From positions 1 through 55,540 of the forward strand of contig CALXLF010000008.1 of assembly GCA_944389125.1 (NCBI GenBank): DNA of 55,540 bases, given 5' to 3'. This document shows, piece by piece, positions 8,673 to 18,331 of this stretch. This DNA is from an uncultured Clostridia bacterium. Lineage in GTDB: Bacteria; Bacillota; Clostridia; TANB77; CAG-508. The notes under the pieces were generated by a model. That model worked only from the letters and a program-made list of their open reading frames with translations, was not told where the DNA came from and did not search any database. The number at the start of each line of letters is the position of its first letter. Within the stretch, counting starts at the first letter, position 1. The position numbers and the translations under genes are program-made.

Positions 8673-10217
8673 ATGGCATATGCAATTGGTTACATTGCCG
8701 TCTTTCTTATCTCAGCTGTAATTTTCACAGTTGTTGGTATGACTGTTAGAAAAAAAATTGCAGAATCTAAAATACATGGGGCAGAAGAAGAGGCTAATCG
8801 TATTGTAGAAAATGCGAAAGTTGAAGCCGAAAATCTTAAAAAAGAAGAAATAATTAAATCTAAGGAAGAAATTTTACAAATTAGAAATGATTTAGAAAAA
8901 GAGATTAAAGAAAGAAGGGGCGATATTCAATCACAAGAAAAAAGATTGATTCAAAAAGAAGAAAATCTTGAAAAACGTACATCAGCGTTTGAAGGAAAAG
9001 AAAAAGAATTAGAAAGAAAATTTACTGAAAACGAAAAAAGAAAACAAGAACTTGATGAGATGTATGAAAGAGAAGTTGAAGAACTAGAAAGAATTTCAGG
9101 ATTAACAACAGAGCAGGCTAAAAAACAACTATTAAGTGATTTAGAAAAAGAAATCACAAACGAAAAAGCTGCTCTAATTCGTGATTTAGATGCTAAAACT
9201 AAAGATGAAGCTACAAAAAATGCAAAGGAAATCATAGGCTTAGCTATTCAAAAATGCGCTGCAGATCATACTTCTGAAAGTACAGTATCAGTTGTTGCAC
9301 TTCCAAATGATGAAATGAAAGGAAGAATTATTGGTAGAGAGGGAAGAAATATTAAAACTCTTGAAACTCTTACTGGAATTGATTTAATTATTGATGATAC
9401 TCCAGAAGCTGTTATTATTTCTGGATTTGATCCAATAAGAAGAGAAGTTGCAAGATTAGCTCTAGAAAGTTTGATTGATGATGGAAGAATACATCCTGCA
9501 AAAATAGAGGAAGTAGTCGAAAAAGCTAAAGAGCAAGTGGAGGAAACTATTAAATCAGAAGGAGAAAGAGCATTATTAGAAACAGGTGTTAATAATTTAC
9601 CTCCAGAAATAGTTAAACTTTTAGGAAAACTAAAATATAGAACTAGTTATGGACAAAATGTATTAAATCATTCAATTGAAGTTTCAAATTTAGCAAGATT
9701 AATGGCTGATGAATTGGGCGTTAATTCTAAGATTGCAAGAAGAGCAGGATTACTTCATGATATAGGAAAAGCCTTGGATCACGATATGGAAGGAACACAT
9801 GTTGAAATTGGTGTTGAAATACTTAAAAAATATAAAGAAAATGACATTGTAATAAATGCAGTTGAAGCTCATCATGGAGATGTTGAACCAAAATCAATAG
9901 AAGCAATTCTCGTACAAGCTGCTGATGCAATTTCTGCTTCAAGGCCAGGAGCAAGACGTGAAACTTTAGAAGCTTATATTAAGAGATTAGAGAAACTTGA
10001 AGAAATTGCAAATTCATTTGATGGTGTTGAAACATCATATGCTATTCAAGCTGGACGTGAAGTTCGTTTAATAGTAAAACCTGATAAAGTTTCTGACAGT
10101 GAAATGGTTGTTATGGCAAGAGAAGTTGCTAAACGTGTTGAAAATGAAATGGAATATCCAGGACAAATAAAAGTAAATGTAATACGTGAAACAAGAGCAG
10201 TTGATTATGCAAAATAA
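8673..10217 (+). CDS. rny: ribonuclease Y
   Basis: Membrane-anchored endoribonuclease that starts mRNA decay in Firmicutes. An N-terminal helix (about 3-24) leads into a long charged coiled coil (about 30-165). A KH RNA-binding domain with [10 protein letters not shown] follows near residue 216. The HD phosphohydrolase domain has [12 protein letters not shown] (about 360) and the later histidine in EAHHGD. The 514 residues match the usual 515-520. RBS GAAAGAGG precedes the ATG. A promoter and a terminator flank it, so it is transcribed alone. Confidence 0.97.
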   Translation: MAYAIGYIAVFLISAVIFTVVGMTVRKKIAESKIHGAEEEANRIVENAKVEAENLKKEEIIKSKEEILQIRNDLEKEIKERRGDIQSQEKRLIQKEENLEKRTSAFEGKEKELERKFTENEKRKQELDEMYEREVEELERISGLTTEQAKKQLLSDLEKEITNEKAALIRDLDAKTKDEATKNAKEIIGLAIQKCAADHTSESTVSVVALPNDEMKGRIIGREGRNIKTLETLTGIDLIIDDTPEAVIISGFDPIRREVARLALESLIDDGRIHPAKIEEVVEKAKEQVEETIKSEGERALLETGVNNLPPEIVKLLGKLKYRTSYGQNVLNHSIEVSNLARLMADELGVNSKIARRAGLLHDIGKALDHDMEGTHVEIGVEILKKYKENDIVINAVEAHHGDVEPKSIEAILVQAADAISASRPGARRETLEAYIKRLEKLEEIANSFDGVETSYAIQAGREVRLIVKPDKVSDSEMVVMAREVAKRVENEMEYPGQIKVNVIRETRAVDYAK

Positions 10218-10226
10218 AAATTATAA

Positions 10227-10260
10227 GAAAGGTTAATGGCTTTTGTCATTAACCTTTTTC
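10227..10260 (+). terminator. rny terminator
   Basis: AAAGGTTAATGGC / GTCATTAACCTTT hairpin followed by T run. Confidence 0.9.
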
Positions 10261-10284
10261 TATAGAATTTAAATAAAATTGGTG

Positions 10285-10312
10285 TTGACAATTTTAGTAA
10301 AAATGTTATAAT
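10285..10312 (+). promoter_or_regulatory. tRNA-Thr promoter
   Basis: TTGACA (10285-10290), 16-bp spacer, TATAAT (10307-10312). Confidence 0.8.
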
Positions 10313-10329
10313 GTTTAAGGTAGTATTTT

Positions 10330-10405
10330 GCTTCCTTAGCTCAGTTGATAGAGCAATTGACTAGTAATCAATAGGTCGTCAGTTTGAATCTGACAGGAAG
10401 CTCCA
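10330..10405 (+). tRNA. tRNA-Thr, anticodon AGU
   Basis: A complete cloverleaf of 76 nt with encoded CCA. The acceptor is GCTTCCT / AGGAAGC, the D stem GCTC / GAGC, and the anticodon stem ATTGA / TCAAT. The loop CTAGTAA gives anticodon AGT. The T stem is GTCAG / CTGAC and the discriminator is U. G1-C72 and C2-G71 fit threonine identity. An A at position 34 is unusual in bacteria outside tRNA-Arg and would need deamination to inosine to read ACC and ACA. Confidence 0.95.
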
Positions 10406-10409
10406 GAAA

Positions 10410-10447
10410 AGCGAGTGTTAAGCTTTAACTACTCGTTTTTTATTTTT
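10410..10447 (+). terminator. tRNA-Thr terminator
   Basis: CGAGTGTTAA / TTTAACTACTCG hairpin (one bulge), then a T-rich tail. Confidence 0.8.
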
Positions 10448-10478
10448 TATTAAAAAAATTTAAAAATGGGTGAGAAAA

Positions 10479-11573
10479 ATGAAAATAGGAATTGTCGGAC
10501 TTCCAAATGTTGGAAAAAGTACATTATTTAATAGTATAACAAAAGCTGGTGCTGAATGTGCTAATTATCCTTTTTGTACAATTGAACCAAATGTAGGAAT
10601 GGTAACTGTTCCAGATGAAAGAATTGATAAGTTAGCCGAAATATATCATCCTCAAAAAGTAACTTATGCTACTATAGAATTTGTTGACATTGCAGGTTTG
10701 GTAAAAGGTGCAAGTAAAGGTGAAGGACTCGGAAATAAATTTTTATCACATATCCGTGAAGTTGACAGTATAGTTCATGTTGTAAGATGTTTTGAAGATG
10801 AAAATATAGCACATGTTGATGGCTCTGTTGATCCAATAAGAGATATTGAAACAATAAATCTTGAGTTATGTTTAGCAGATTTAGAAACAATAGAAAAGAG
10901 ATTAGAAAGAGCAAAAAAATCATTAAAAGCTGACAAAAAATTCCAAACTGAAATTGATTTACTTGAAAAAATCAAATCAGGTTTAGAATCTGGAATTCCA
11001 GCAAGAAATATAGAATTAAATGATGATGAAAAGGAAATAATAAAATCAAGCTTTTTACTTACTTTAAAACCTATATTATATGTTGGAAATATTTCAGAAA
11101 ATGAAATAGAAAATCCTGAGTCTAATCCTAATTTAGTTAAATTAGAAGAATATGCAAAAAAAGAGTCTTCAGAAGTAATTCCACTTTGTGTAAAAATTGA
11201 AGAAGAATTAAGCGGATTAGATAAAGAAGATAAAGCAGAAATGCTTGAAGCACTTGGCCTTTCAGAATCAGGATTAGATAAATTAATTAAAGCTAGTTAT
11301 AAACTTTTAGGTTTAATGTCATTTTTAACAGCTGGTGAACCAGAGGTAAGGGCATGGACAATAAAAAAAGGAACAAAAGCTCCAAATGCTGCTGGAAAAA
11401 TTCATTCAGATATTGAAAGAGGTTTTATTAGAGCAGAAGTTATATCTTTTGAAGATTTAATGAAAGCTGGAGGGTCAATGGCTACAGCAAAAGAAAAAGG
11501 ATTAATAAGGTCTGAAGGAAAAGATTACATAATGCAAGATGGTGATATTGTTTTATTTAGATTTAATGTGTAA
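10479..11573 (+). CDS. ychF: redox-regulated ribosome-binding ATPase YchF (Obg family)
   Basis: A P-loop NTPase of the Obg/OLA1 group that prefers ATP and binds ribosomes. The start at 10479 gives MKIGIVGLPNVGKSTLFN, the canonical N-terminus, after a GGGTGAG site. DIAGLVKGASKGEGLGNKFL is the switch region typical of YchF. A helical insertion follows, and the C-terminal TGS domain begins near residue 281 (TAGEPEVRAWTIKKGTKAP). Its 364 residues equal the family norm. Confidence 0.96.
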   Translation: MKIGIVGLPNVGKSTLFNSITKAGAECANYPFCTIEPNVGMVTVPDERIDKLAEIYHPQKVTYATIEFVDIAGLVKGASKGEGLGNKFLSHIREVDSIVHVVRCFEDENIAHVDGSVDPIRDIETINLELCLADLETIEKRLERAKKSLKADKKFQTEIDLLEKIKSGLESGIPARNIELNDDEKEIIKSSFLLTLKPILYVGNISENEIENPESNPNLVKLEEYAKKESSEVIPLCVKIEEELSGLDKEDKAEMLEALGLSESGLDKLIKASYKLLGLMSFLTAGEPEVRAWTIKKGTKAPNAAGKIHSDIERGFIRAEVISFEDLMKAGGSMATAKEKGLIRSEGKDYIMQDGDIVLFRFNV

Positions 11574-11679
11574 TCAAATTTTAATCAAAATTTAATATTA
11601 AAAAAACGCTTAAAAATCAATAAATGAATCGATTTTAAAAAAAAAAAATCATAAAATTACAAAAAAAAACAAAATTTAC

Positions 11680-11708
11680 TTGCATTATATATTTAGTTAG
11701 TTTATAAT
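11680..11708 (+). promoter_or_regulatory. promoter of the LPXTG protein
   Basis: TTGCAT, 17-bp spacer, TATAAT (11703-11708). Confidence 0.55.
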
Positions 11709-11760
11709 AATAACAGATGTACAAAAGCAAATAAATTTAAAAGTGAAGTGAGGGTAAAAA

Positions 11761-12171
11761 ATGAGAAAAGAAAAAATGTTAGTTAGTATAATAATTATGA
11801 TGTTAATATTTGTGGTGAGTGTAATTCCAGTTTTTGCAGCAAGTGCTTCAGATAATGTTGTTACAATAACAGCTAATCCAACAAATAACGCAAATAGCAC
11901 AAATAATGCTAATAATTCTAATACTGGTAATACTGCTAGTAATGTAGCTGATAGAAATACTTCTAATACAAATGCTACACCTATCACAGCAGATACAAAT
12001 TCTGCAAGTACTTATAATAATACATCTACAGCACCAACAAATTCAAATTCAAATGAATCTAGTTCATTACCTTATACAGGAACATCAGGACATGCAATAA
12101 TTTTTATAATAATTGCATTTATAATTTCTGCAATATATGCATATAAAAAAGTAACTGATTATAATATTTAG
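11761..12171 (+). CDS. small LPXTG-anchored, Asn/Thr/Ser-rich surface protein
   Basis: The 136-residue protein has a signal peptide (1 to about 27, cut likely after VFAAS). A low-complexity N/T/S/A stretch runs to about residue 102. The sorting signal LPYTG (103-107) is followed by a hydrophobic helix and a KK-containing tail, so it should be sortase-linked to peptidoglycan. The middle contains no domain I recognise and could be a flexible stalk or glycosylated coat. It has its own promoter and terminator. Such low-complexity sequence can change length quickly between strains. Confidence 0.75.
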   Translation: MRKEKMLVSIIIMMLIFVVSVIPVFAASASDNVVTITANPTNNANSTNNANNSNTGNTASNVADRNTSNTNATPITADTNSASTYNNTSTAPTNSNSNESSSLPYTGTSGHAIIFIIIAFIISAIYAYKKVTDYNI

Positions 12172-12193
12172 TTTAAAATATAATAAATATATA

Positions 12194-12224
12194 GGCACGC
12201 TTTTTACGTAGCGTGCCTTTTTTT
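12194..12224 (+). terminator. terminator of the LPXTG gene
   Basis: GGCACGCT / AGCGTGCC hairpin followed by seven T. Confidence 0.93.
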
Positions 12225-12278
12225 AATAAAAATAAATTTAATTTAAAAATTTATGTATACTTTTTTTGTTAAAATGTA

Positions 12279-12307
12279 TTGAAAAACAATAGAGTATTTG
12301 TTATAAT
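12279..12307 (+). promoter_or_regulatory. promoter of the 12341 operon
   Basis: TTGAAA, 17-bp spacer, TATAAT (12302-12307), 34 bp before the start codon. Confidence 0.65.
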
Positions 12308-12340
12308 TTTTTCGTATATTGAAGGTTTAAGGAGCTTTAA

Positions 12341-13726
12341 ATGGAAGAGTTTGAAATTGATGATTTTGAAAAATTATATGCTATTACTTCTGCAGAAATA
12401 AATAGTCCTGAAGAAGTAACAAATTTAAGTTTTAAAGATATAGATTTTGATAAAATATCTAATTTAGCAAAATTTAAAAAAGATAATCCAGAACTTTTTT
12501 CGGATAAATATAGAGATCCAAAAGAAATTGATATGAATTATTATGTAATACCTGTTACTATACAACAAAGAGTTAGAAATGGAAATGAAGAAATATCAAT
12601 TGATAAAAAATCATATGTTCTTACTGATTCAAGTGGATATGCATTATTTATTATTATGGAAGATGGTGTTTTGGCTAGATCAGCAGAATTAGAAGAGCAA
12701 TTAAGAATTGCTGAAATTAGATATAAAGAATACATAGATAAAGGTGTAATATCAAGAAATGATATAAGAGATCAATTTATGATTCATGATATAAATGATG
12801 TTATGGAATTAATTGATGAGAAAAACTTTACTTTGGATGATGTTCAAAAAATGGTTGATGAAAAAATGAAAGCACATGGAATAGTTCTTAAAGAAGATAA
12901 TTCAACTAAATCTCAAATGGAGCAAGGCGAGGAAAGATTAGAACCAGGAGAAGAATTAGAATTAAATGAAGGAAAGACAAGAGCAGAAGCAAATGCACTT
13001 GGAATAAGTCAAGGAATGCTTGAAATGCTTGCTGAAAGATATCATTGCAGAGTTGATCAATTAAGTTTTAGAAAAATTGATGATTATGAGAGACTTGATG
13101 AAGATACTGGAATAAATGCAAGAATGTTAAGAGGTAAAGTTATTGCTCTTAGAATTAATTATGGGTTTCAACAAAGATATTATGTTGTAAATAGTCAAAC
13201 AGGTGACCAATTAAAACTTCATAGAGGAGAAATCGAGACAGGAAATATTCCAGAGCTTGAAGATTACTTTAAATATCCATTAACAAGATCAAATGGTAAA
13301 GAAGATACTTCAAGATCACTTGCATGGGATAAGTCTACAGGTCCTTCATATATTACTTATCTAGATGAATATGGAAATGTAAAAGAAGCTAGATTTATTA
13401 ATAATGGTAAAGAAGATGATATGACAAGAGATGAAAGACAAAGATATATAGCTGAGGTTGCAGAAGCTGATAAACTATTAGAAGAAGTAATTGATGAATA
13501 TCAAAAAGATAATACTCAAGAAAATTGGTTAAGAGTAAAAGATGCAATGTCAAAAAGAATTAAAATTGATAAAAAATATAAAGTTCTAGAAAGGCAAAAA
13601 GAAAATACAATTAATACATTGGACGAGACTATAGATGAAACATTAGACAAATATGGACGACCTAAAAGAAAAGAAAGATCAAAAGAAGATGATGACGAAG
13701 ATGAATGGTTTACAAGAAGTCGTTAA
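12341..13726 (+). CDS. unknown acidic cytoplasmic protein
   Basis: I do not recognise this 461-residue protein. It has no signal peptide or membrane helix, many D/E/K/R residues, and a strongly charged C-terminus (KERSKEDDDEDEWF). A helical middle region (about 120-190) is followed by a region near 280-350 that alternates short beta-like segments (ALRINYGFQQRYYVVN). The RBS is TAAGGAG. It starts an apparent operon that runs through a small membrane protein, tmk, nadD and a WG-repeat protein, so it may belong to the same housekeeping unit. Confidence 0.6.
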   Translation: MEEFEIDDFEKLYAITSAEINSPEEVTNLSFKDIDFDKISNLAKFKKDNPELFSDKYRDPKEIDMNYYVIPVTIQQRVRNGNEEISIDKKSYVLTDSSGYALFIIMEDGVLARSAELEEQLRIAEIRYKEYIDKGVISRNDIRDQFMIHDINDVMELIDEKNFTLDDVQKMVDEKMKAHGIVLKEDNSTKSQMEQGEERLEPGEELELNEGKTRAEANALGISQGMLEMLAERYHCRVDQLSFRKIDDYERLDEDTGINARMLRGKVIALRINYGFQQRYYVVNSQTGDQLKLHRGEIETGNIPELEDYFKYPLTRSNGKEDTSRSLAWDKSTGPSYITYLDEYGNVKEARFINNGKEDDMTRDERQRYIAEVAEADKLLEEVIDEYQKDNTQENWLRVKDAMSKRIKIDKKYKVLERQKENTINTLDETIDETLDKYGRPKRKERSKEDDDEDEWFTRSR

Positions 13727-13777
13727 AGATTTGTTAATAATTTATTAAATAAATGATACTAAGGAGGATTTTATAAA

Positions 13778-14119
13778 ATGCAACTACTTTTAAATACATC
13801 AAGTCCAGTTGTAATAATTGTTTTAACTTTACTTGTAGCATTAATTATTGTATTATCTAGAAAGATTGAAAAAGGAATATTTTTAATATTATTTATGATT
13901 ATAATACTAGCTTTATTAGTATATCATTCAGTTTATTTGGATAGTTTAGTACCAGAACAAGATATATTAATCTCACAAGCTTATCATTGTATAGCTGTTG
14001 ACTTAGTTTTATTATTAATTTCATTTATTTCATTTTTATGGATTGATAATATTGTAGCCAAAGATAGAAAAATAAAAAGCTATGGTGATTCTTTAAGCTG
14101 GTTTTGGGAAAAATTATAA
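13778..14119 (+). CDS. small membrane protein, three helices
   Basis: The 113 residues form three hydrophobic segments (about 9-27, 32-52, 69-90) and a charged tail. I recognise no family. RBS AAGGAGG is strong. Its stop codon lies 11 bases before the start of tmk, consistent with one transcript. Confidence 0.65.
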   Translation: MQLLLNTSSPVVIIVLTLLVALIIVLSRKIEKGIFLILFMIIILALLVYHSVYLDSLVPEQDILISQAYHCIAVDLVLLLISFISFLWIDNIVAKDRKIKSYGDSLSWFWEKL

Positions 14120-14130
14120 AGGAGAGAACA

Positions 14131-14802
14131 ATGGGAAAATTATTTGTAATTGATGGAACAGACGGAAGTGGAAAACAAACTCAATTTGAAAAATTAGAAG
14201 AAAGTTTATCAAAAGATAATGTTGATTATAAAGTAGTTAGTTTTCCAAATTATGAAAGTCCAAGTTCATCATTAGTAAAAATGTATCTTTCAGGTGAATT
14301 TGGAAAAAATGCAAAAGATGTTAGTCCTTATGTTGCTTCAACATTTTATGCAGTTGATAGATATGCAACATTTAAAAAAGGTCTTGAGGATTATTATAAA
14401 AAAGGTGGTATTATATTAGCAGATAGATATACAACAGCTAATATGGTGCATCAAGCAGGAAAAATAGATGATTTGATTGAAAGAGATAAATTTTTAAATT
14501 GGGTTGAGAATTTTGAATTTAATATTTTTGGTTTACCAAGACCAACAGAAGTATTTTTTCTAAATATGCCACCTGAAAAATCTTTAGAATTAATGAAAAA
14601 TAGAGAAAATAAATTTTCACATACTCAAACAAAAGATATCCATGAAAAAGATATAAATCATATTATTGATAGTTATAATGCAGCATGTTATGTTTCAAAA
14701 AAATATGGTTGGTATAAAGTAGATTGCATTAAAGATGGTATTTTAAGAACTATTGAAGATATACATGAAGAAATTTATAAAGAAGTTAAAAAACATATAT
14801 AA
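14131..14802 (+). CDS. tmk: thymidylate kinase
   Basis: Phosphorylates dTMP to dTDP. The P-loop GTDGSGKQTQ is at residues 9-18. The DRY motif of thymidylate kinases appears in ADRYTTANMVHQ (about 97-108), and the LID-like segment follows. The 223 residues fit the family. The start is ATG 14131 after AAAGGAGAG; the open frame upstream overlaps the previous gene and lacks an RBS. The P-loop variant with 'DGSGKQ' is one I associate with clostridial dTMP kinases, so a related deoxynucleoside kinase is possible but less likely. Confidence 0.85.
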   Translation: MGKLFVIDGTDGSGKQTQFEKLEESLSKDNVDYKVVSFPNYESPSSSLVKMYLSGEFGKNAKDVSPYVASTFYAVDRYATFKKGLEDYYKKGGIILADRYTTANMVHQAGKIDDLIERDKFLNWVENFEFNIFGLPRPTEVFFLNMPPEKSLELMKNRENKFSHTQTKDIHEKDINHIIDSYNAACYVSKKYGWYKVDCIKDGILRTIEDIHEEIYKEVKKHI

Positions 14803-14816
14803 AAAGGAAAGTAGAA

Positions 14817-15383
14817 ATGAAGAAAATAGGTTTTTTTGGGGGAAGCTTTAATCCTCCAACTATTGCACATTTTGAGATTGCAAAAACATCTATAGAAGAG
14901 TTCGGATTAGATAAATTAGTTATAGTTCCTATGGGAGATAAGTATGAAAAATCTGGACTCATTTCTTTTAATTTAAGATATGAAATGTTAGAAAAAGCAT
15001 TTAAAGATTTAGATAATGTAGAAATATCTAATATGCAACAAAATCAGAAAAAAAGAACTTATGCAATAGATAGTTTTGAAGAAATTAGTAAGAAATATAA
15101 TAAAACTGAAAATTTTTTTATTATGGGATTAGATAATTATTTAAATATAAATAAATGGAAAGGATCAGAAGAGCTTTTAAAAAATTATAAATATATAGTT
15201 TTTAAAAGAGGCAATATTAAAATTCCAAATTTTTCTAAAAATGCATTTTTTTTAGATATTTCTTATAATATTAGTTCAAGTGATGTTAGAAAAATGATAA
15301 AAAATAATGAGAATTTAAAAGATGTTTTAAATAAAGATGTAATTGATTTTATTCATAAAAATAATTTATACAAGGAGAAATAG
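14817..15383 (+). CDS. nadD: nicotinate-nucleotide adenylyltransferase
   Basis: Joins nicotinate mononucleotide and ATP to make deamido-NAD. GGSFNPPTIAHFEIA (8-22) is the nucleotidyltransferase HxGH-type motif, and ISSSDVRKMI (about 152-161) is the C-terminal ISSTxIR motif. The 188 residues are slightly short of the usual 190-210. The usual HD-domain neighbour yqeK is missing; a WG-repeat protein follows instead. RBS AAAAGGAAAG. Confidence 0.88.
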   Translation: MKKIGFFGGSFNPPTIAHFEIAKTSIEEFGLDKLVIVPMGDKYEKSGLISFNLRYEMLEKAFKDLDNVEISNMQQNQKKRTYAIDSFEEISKKYNKTENFFIMGLDNYLNINKWKGSEELLKNYKYIVFKRGNIKIPNFSKNAFFLDISYNISSSDVRKMIKNNENLKDVLNKDVIDFIHKNNLYKEK

Positions 15384-15384
15384 A

Positions 15385-17022
15385 TTGAGAGGAAAGTTTG
15401 TAAATGTCTGTATGGCTCTTTTAAATTTGTTACTTGGGATTCTTATTATAATTTATACATGGAAAATTCCAAGTGAGATAACAGAGCTTACGGTACAAGA
15501 ATATCAAATAATTAAAATAGTTAAAATATTTGTTTATATTATATTTGGGGTTATTACTTTTTTAAATGTGATTCATTTTTTCTTAGATATGAGAAATGGA
15601 TCTAGAAGAACAGGTTATTTAATTTCAATATTTTCTATTAGTTTTGTATTTTTTCAAATATGGCCAATTGCAATTTTTAGTATAATAGGTGCAATAATTA
15701 TTTTTATAAGCTCACTTAAAATACGATGGGTTGAAACAAATAGTTATACAATGATTTCTATAATAGCTATTTTGGCAATAATGATATGCTTTATTATAGG
15801 AATATCATTTATTTATAAAAATTTAGGTATATATATACGTGATAAAGAAAATGAGGGTGAAATAGCATATAAAGATACATATTTTAAATATATAACAGAA
15901 CTTGATGAAGATACAGAACCTTATATTAATATTGAAAAAAATGGAAAATATGGTTATATAAATTCAAATGGAGATGTTTTAATAGACTTTATTTATGATT
16001 ATGCAAGTCCATTTGTTCCAATAACAGAATATGATAAGCATTTTGATATAGCTTTAGTTTGCCAAGATGGTAGAACAATTATAATATTAAAAAATCAAAG
16101 AGAAGTAATGTCTTATAGAAGTGAGTCTATGGATGATGATTATGAAGCTAAAATTGCTGAACTTGAAGATATTTACTATAACACTTTAGGTCAAACAGAA
16201 GAGATGAAATATGAAATAGATGTAACTGAAAATAGTAGTATCACAAAAATTCCAAAATATGATGAAGTTTCTGAATCTTATACTTATAGATATGATTTAA
16301 ATGATGAATATGATTTAATAATAACGCAATCTTCAATGGGATTGGGAGATACTTATGAATTAGCATATAAAGATAATTTGTCAATAAGAATAAAATTAGA
16401 TTGTGAACATTTAGATTATGATGATAATTATTTATATATATTTAGTAATGGAACAATTCCTTTTTATGATACAAGTAAAAATCAACAAGGATGGTTTACA
16501 AGCTATGGAAGAAAAGTTACTTTATCTGGTAATGCTCAGATTTTAGATTTTTTTGGTGATTATACTTTGATAAAAAATCATAATGATAATACAATCTATT
16601 TCATAAATTCTGATGGAAATATGGTTTCAGATGTTTATAAAGAAATTTATATTGTAAATGAAGATAGATTTATTGTTAAAAATCAAGATAATAAATATAT
16701 AGTAATAAATTCATCATTTGAAAAGATATTTGACGGTGAATGGGATTTTGCTGATACATCTTTAATTTCTTATGGTTTATATATTTTTGGGTTTACAAAT
16801 GGAGTTATAGATTTTTCAGATTTTAATTATGCTGATAATATGAATTTGCAAATTTTAAATGATGAAGGAAGAGTTATAGCATCAGATGTGAATCAGATTT
16901 ATGATAAAGTATATAGCATATCAAATGATAAATCTGTAGCATATTCTGAGAGATATAGTAATTTTTTAAATAATTTAAAAACAATGAATACAAAATTTGT
17001 TGGCGATAAATTTTATGAATAA
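15385..17022 (+). CDS. membrane protein with WG-repeat-like extracellular domain
   Basis: I place the start at TTG 15385, which sits seven bases after AAGGAG, right behind the nadD stop. The frame upstream overlaps nadD. The 545 residues begin with about five membrane helices (to about residue 150). A long outside part has GKYGYINSNGDVLIDFIYDY (about 190-209), a WG-repeat signature, and further weaker repeats (TIYFINSDGNMVSDVYKEI near 407). WG repeats are beta-rich and of unknown ligand. Cell-surface location is inferred. Confidence 0.7.
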   Translation: MRGKFVNVCMALLNLLLGILIIIYTWKIPSEITELTVQEYQIIKIVKIFVYIIFGVITFLNVIHFFLDMRNGSRRTGYLISIFSISFVFFQIWPIAIFSIIGAIIIFISSLKIRWVETNSYTMISIIAILAIMICFIIGISFIYKNLGIYIRDKENEGEIAYKDTYFKYITELDEDTEPYINIEKNGKYGYINSNGDVLIDFIYDYASPFVPITEYDKHFDIALVCQDGRTIIILKNQREVMSYRSESMDDDYEAKIAELEDIYYNTLGQTEEMKYEIDVTENSSITKIPKYDEVSESYTYRYDLNDEYDLIITQSSMGLGDTYELAYKDNLSIRIKLDCEHLDYDDNYLYIFSNGTIPFYDTSKNQQGWFTSYGRKVTLSGNAQILDFFGDYTLIKNHNDNTIYFINSDGNMVSDVYKEIYIVNEDRFIVKNQDNKYIVINSSFEKIFDGEWDFADTSLISYGLYIFGFTNGVIDFSDFNYADNMNLQILNDEGRVIASDVNQIYDKVYSISNDKSVAYSERYSNFLNNLKTMNTKFVGDKFYE

Positions 17023-17026
17023 AATA

Positions 17027-17067
17027 AAAAATCTAGTTTATATAAAAATATAATCTAGATTTTTTTG
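17027..17067 (+). terminator. terminator of the 12341-17022 operon
   Basis: AAAATCTAG / CTAGATTTT with an AT-rich inner stem (TTTATAT/ATATAAT), then T run. Confidence 0.8.
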
Positions 17068-17141
17068 TCATAAAAATATTGATTAAAATTTAATTTATGT
17101 ATAAAATAATAATGTTTAAAAAACACGAAGGAGGAATTAAT

Positions 17142-18290
17142 ATGAATAGAATGATTTTAAACGAAACATCTTATTTTGGAGCAGGTGCAATATCTGAAGT
17201 TCCAAATGAAATCAAAAAGAGAGGGTTTAAAAAAATTTTAGTTGTAACAGATAAAGATTTGCTAAAGTTTAATGTAACAAAAAAGGTTACAGACCTATTA
17301 GATTCAGCTGGAATTCCTTATGAAATATTTTCAGATTTAAAACCAAATCCTACTGTTACAAATGTTCAAAATGGAGTAGAATTCTTCAAATCTGCTGGAG
17401 CAGACGCTATAGTTGCTGTTGGTGGTGGATCTGCAATGGATACAGCAAAAGGAATTGGAATTATAATAAATAATCCTGAACATGGTGATGTAGTAAGCTT
17501 AGAAGGTGCTGTTGATACAAAAAACAAATCTGTTCCTATAATAGCAATACCAACAACAGCTGGAACAGCAGCAGAAGTTACAATAAATTATGTTATTACA
17601 GATGAGAAAAAAGTAAGAAAAATGGTTTGTGTTGATCCACATGATATTCCAATTGTTGCAGTAATTGATAGTGATATGATGTCAACAATGCCAAAAAGTT
17701 TAACAGCAGCAACAGGTATGGATGCATTAACACATGCAATTGAAGGATATACAACAAAAGCTGCATGGGAATTAACAGATATGATGCATTTAAAAGCAAT
17801 TGAAATTATTTCTAGATCTTTAAGAGGTGCTGTAAATAATGAAAAAGAGGGAAGAGAAGGAATGGCTTTAGGACAATACATTGCTGGAATGGGATTTTCT
17901 AATGTAGGTCTTGGAATAGTACATTCTATGGCTCATAGTTTAGGTGCACTTTATGATACACCACATGGAGTTGCAAATGCTTTGCTTCTTCCTTATGTAA
18001 TGGAATATAATGCTGATAGCACAGGAGATAAATTTAGAGATATAGCAAAAGCAATGGGAGTTGAAAGCACAGAGCTTTTATCAACAGAAGAAGCAAGAAA
18101 AGCAGCTGTTGGAGCAGTTAGACAATTATCAATAGATGTTGGAATTCCTCATGGATTAAGAGAAGTTGGTGTTAAAGAAGAAGATTTTAGAAAATTAGCA
18201 GAAATGTCAATGATAGATGCATGCACACCTGGAAATCCAAAAGATCCAACAGTAGAAGATATAATTGAAATTTATAAAAGAGCATATTAA
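17142..18290 (+). CDS. fucO: lactaldehyde reductase (iron-containing alcohol dehydrogenase)
   Basis: Reduces L-lactaldehyde to propane-1,2-diol with NADH, the last step of anaerobic fucose or rhamnose breakdown. The 382 residues align with E. coli FucO from memory almost throughout: NRMILNET at the start, AVGGGSAMDTAKGIGI (NAD site), IPTTAGTAAEVTINYVITDE, and CVDPHDIP. Metal-binding Asp and His lie in ATGMDALTHAIEG, and the other two histidines in VHSMAHSLGALYDTPHG. ATG 17142 follows GAAGGAGG. No fucose or rhamnose pathway gene is next to it in this window. Confidence 0.92.
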   Translation: MNRMILNETSYFGAGAISEVPNEIKKRGFKKILVVTDKDLLKFNVTKKVTDLLDSAGIPYEIFSDLKPNPTVTNVQNGVEFFKSAGADAIVAVGGGSAMDTAKGIGIIINNPEHGDVVSLEGAVDTKNKSVPIIAIPTTAGTAAEVTINYVITDEKKVRKMVCVDPHDIPIVAVIDSDMMSTMPKSLTAATGMDALTHAIEGYTTKAAWELTDMMHLKAIEIISRSLRGAVNNEKEGREGMALGQYIAGMGFSNVGLGIVHSMAHSLGALYDTPHGVANALLLPYVMEYNADSTGDKFRDIAKAMGVESTELLSTEEARKAAVGAVRQLSIDVGIPHGLREVGVKEEDFRKLAEMSMIDACTPGNPKDPTVEDIIEIYKRAY

Positions 18291-18303
18291 TATTTGACTA
18301 TTT

Positions 18304-18331
18304 AACTGAGCCTAGTTGGCTCAGTTTTTTA
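18304..18331 (+). terminator. fucO terminator
   Basis: ACTGAGCC / GGCTCAGT hairpin followed by T run. Confidence 0.93.
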
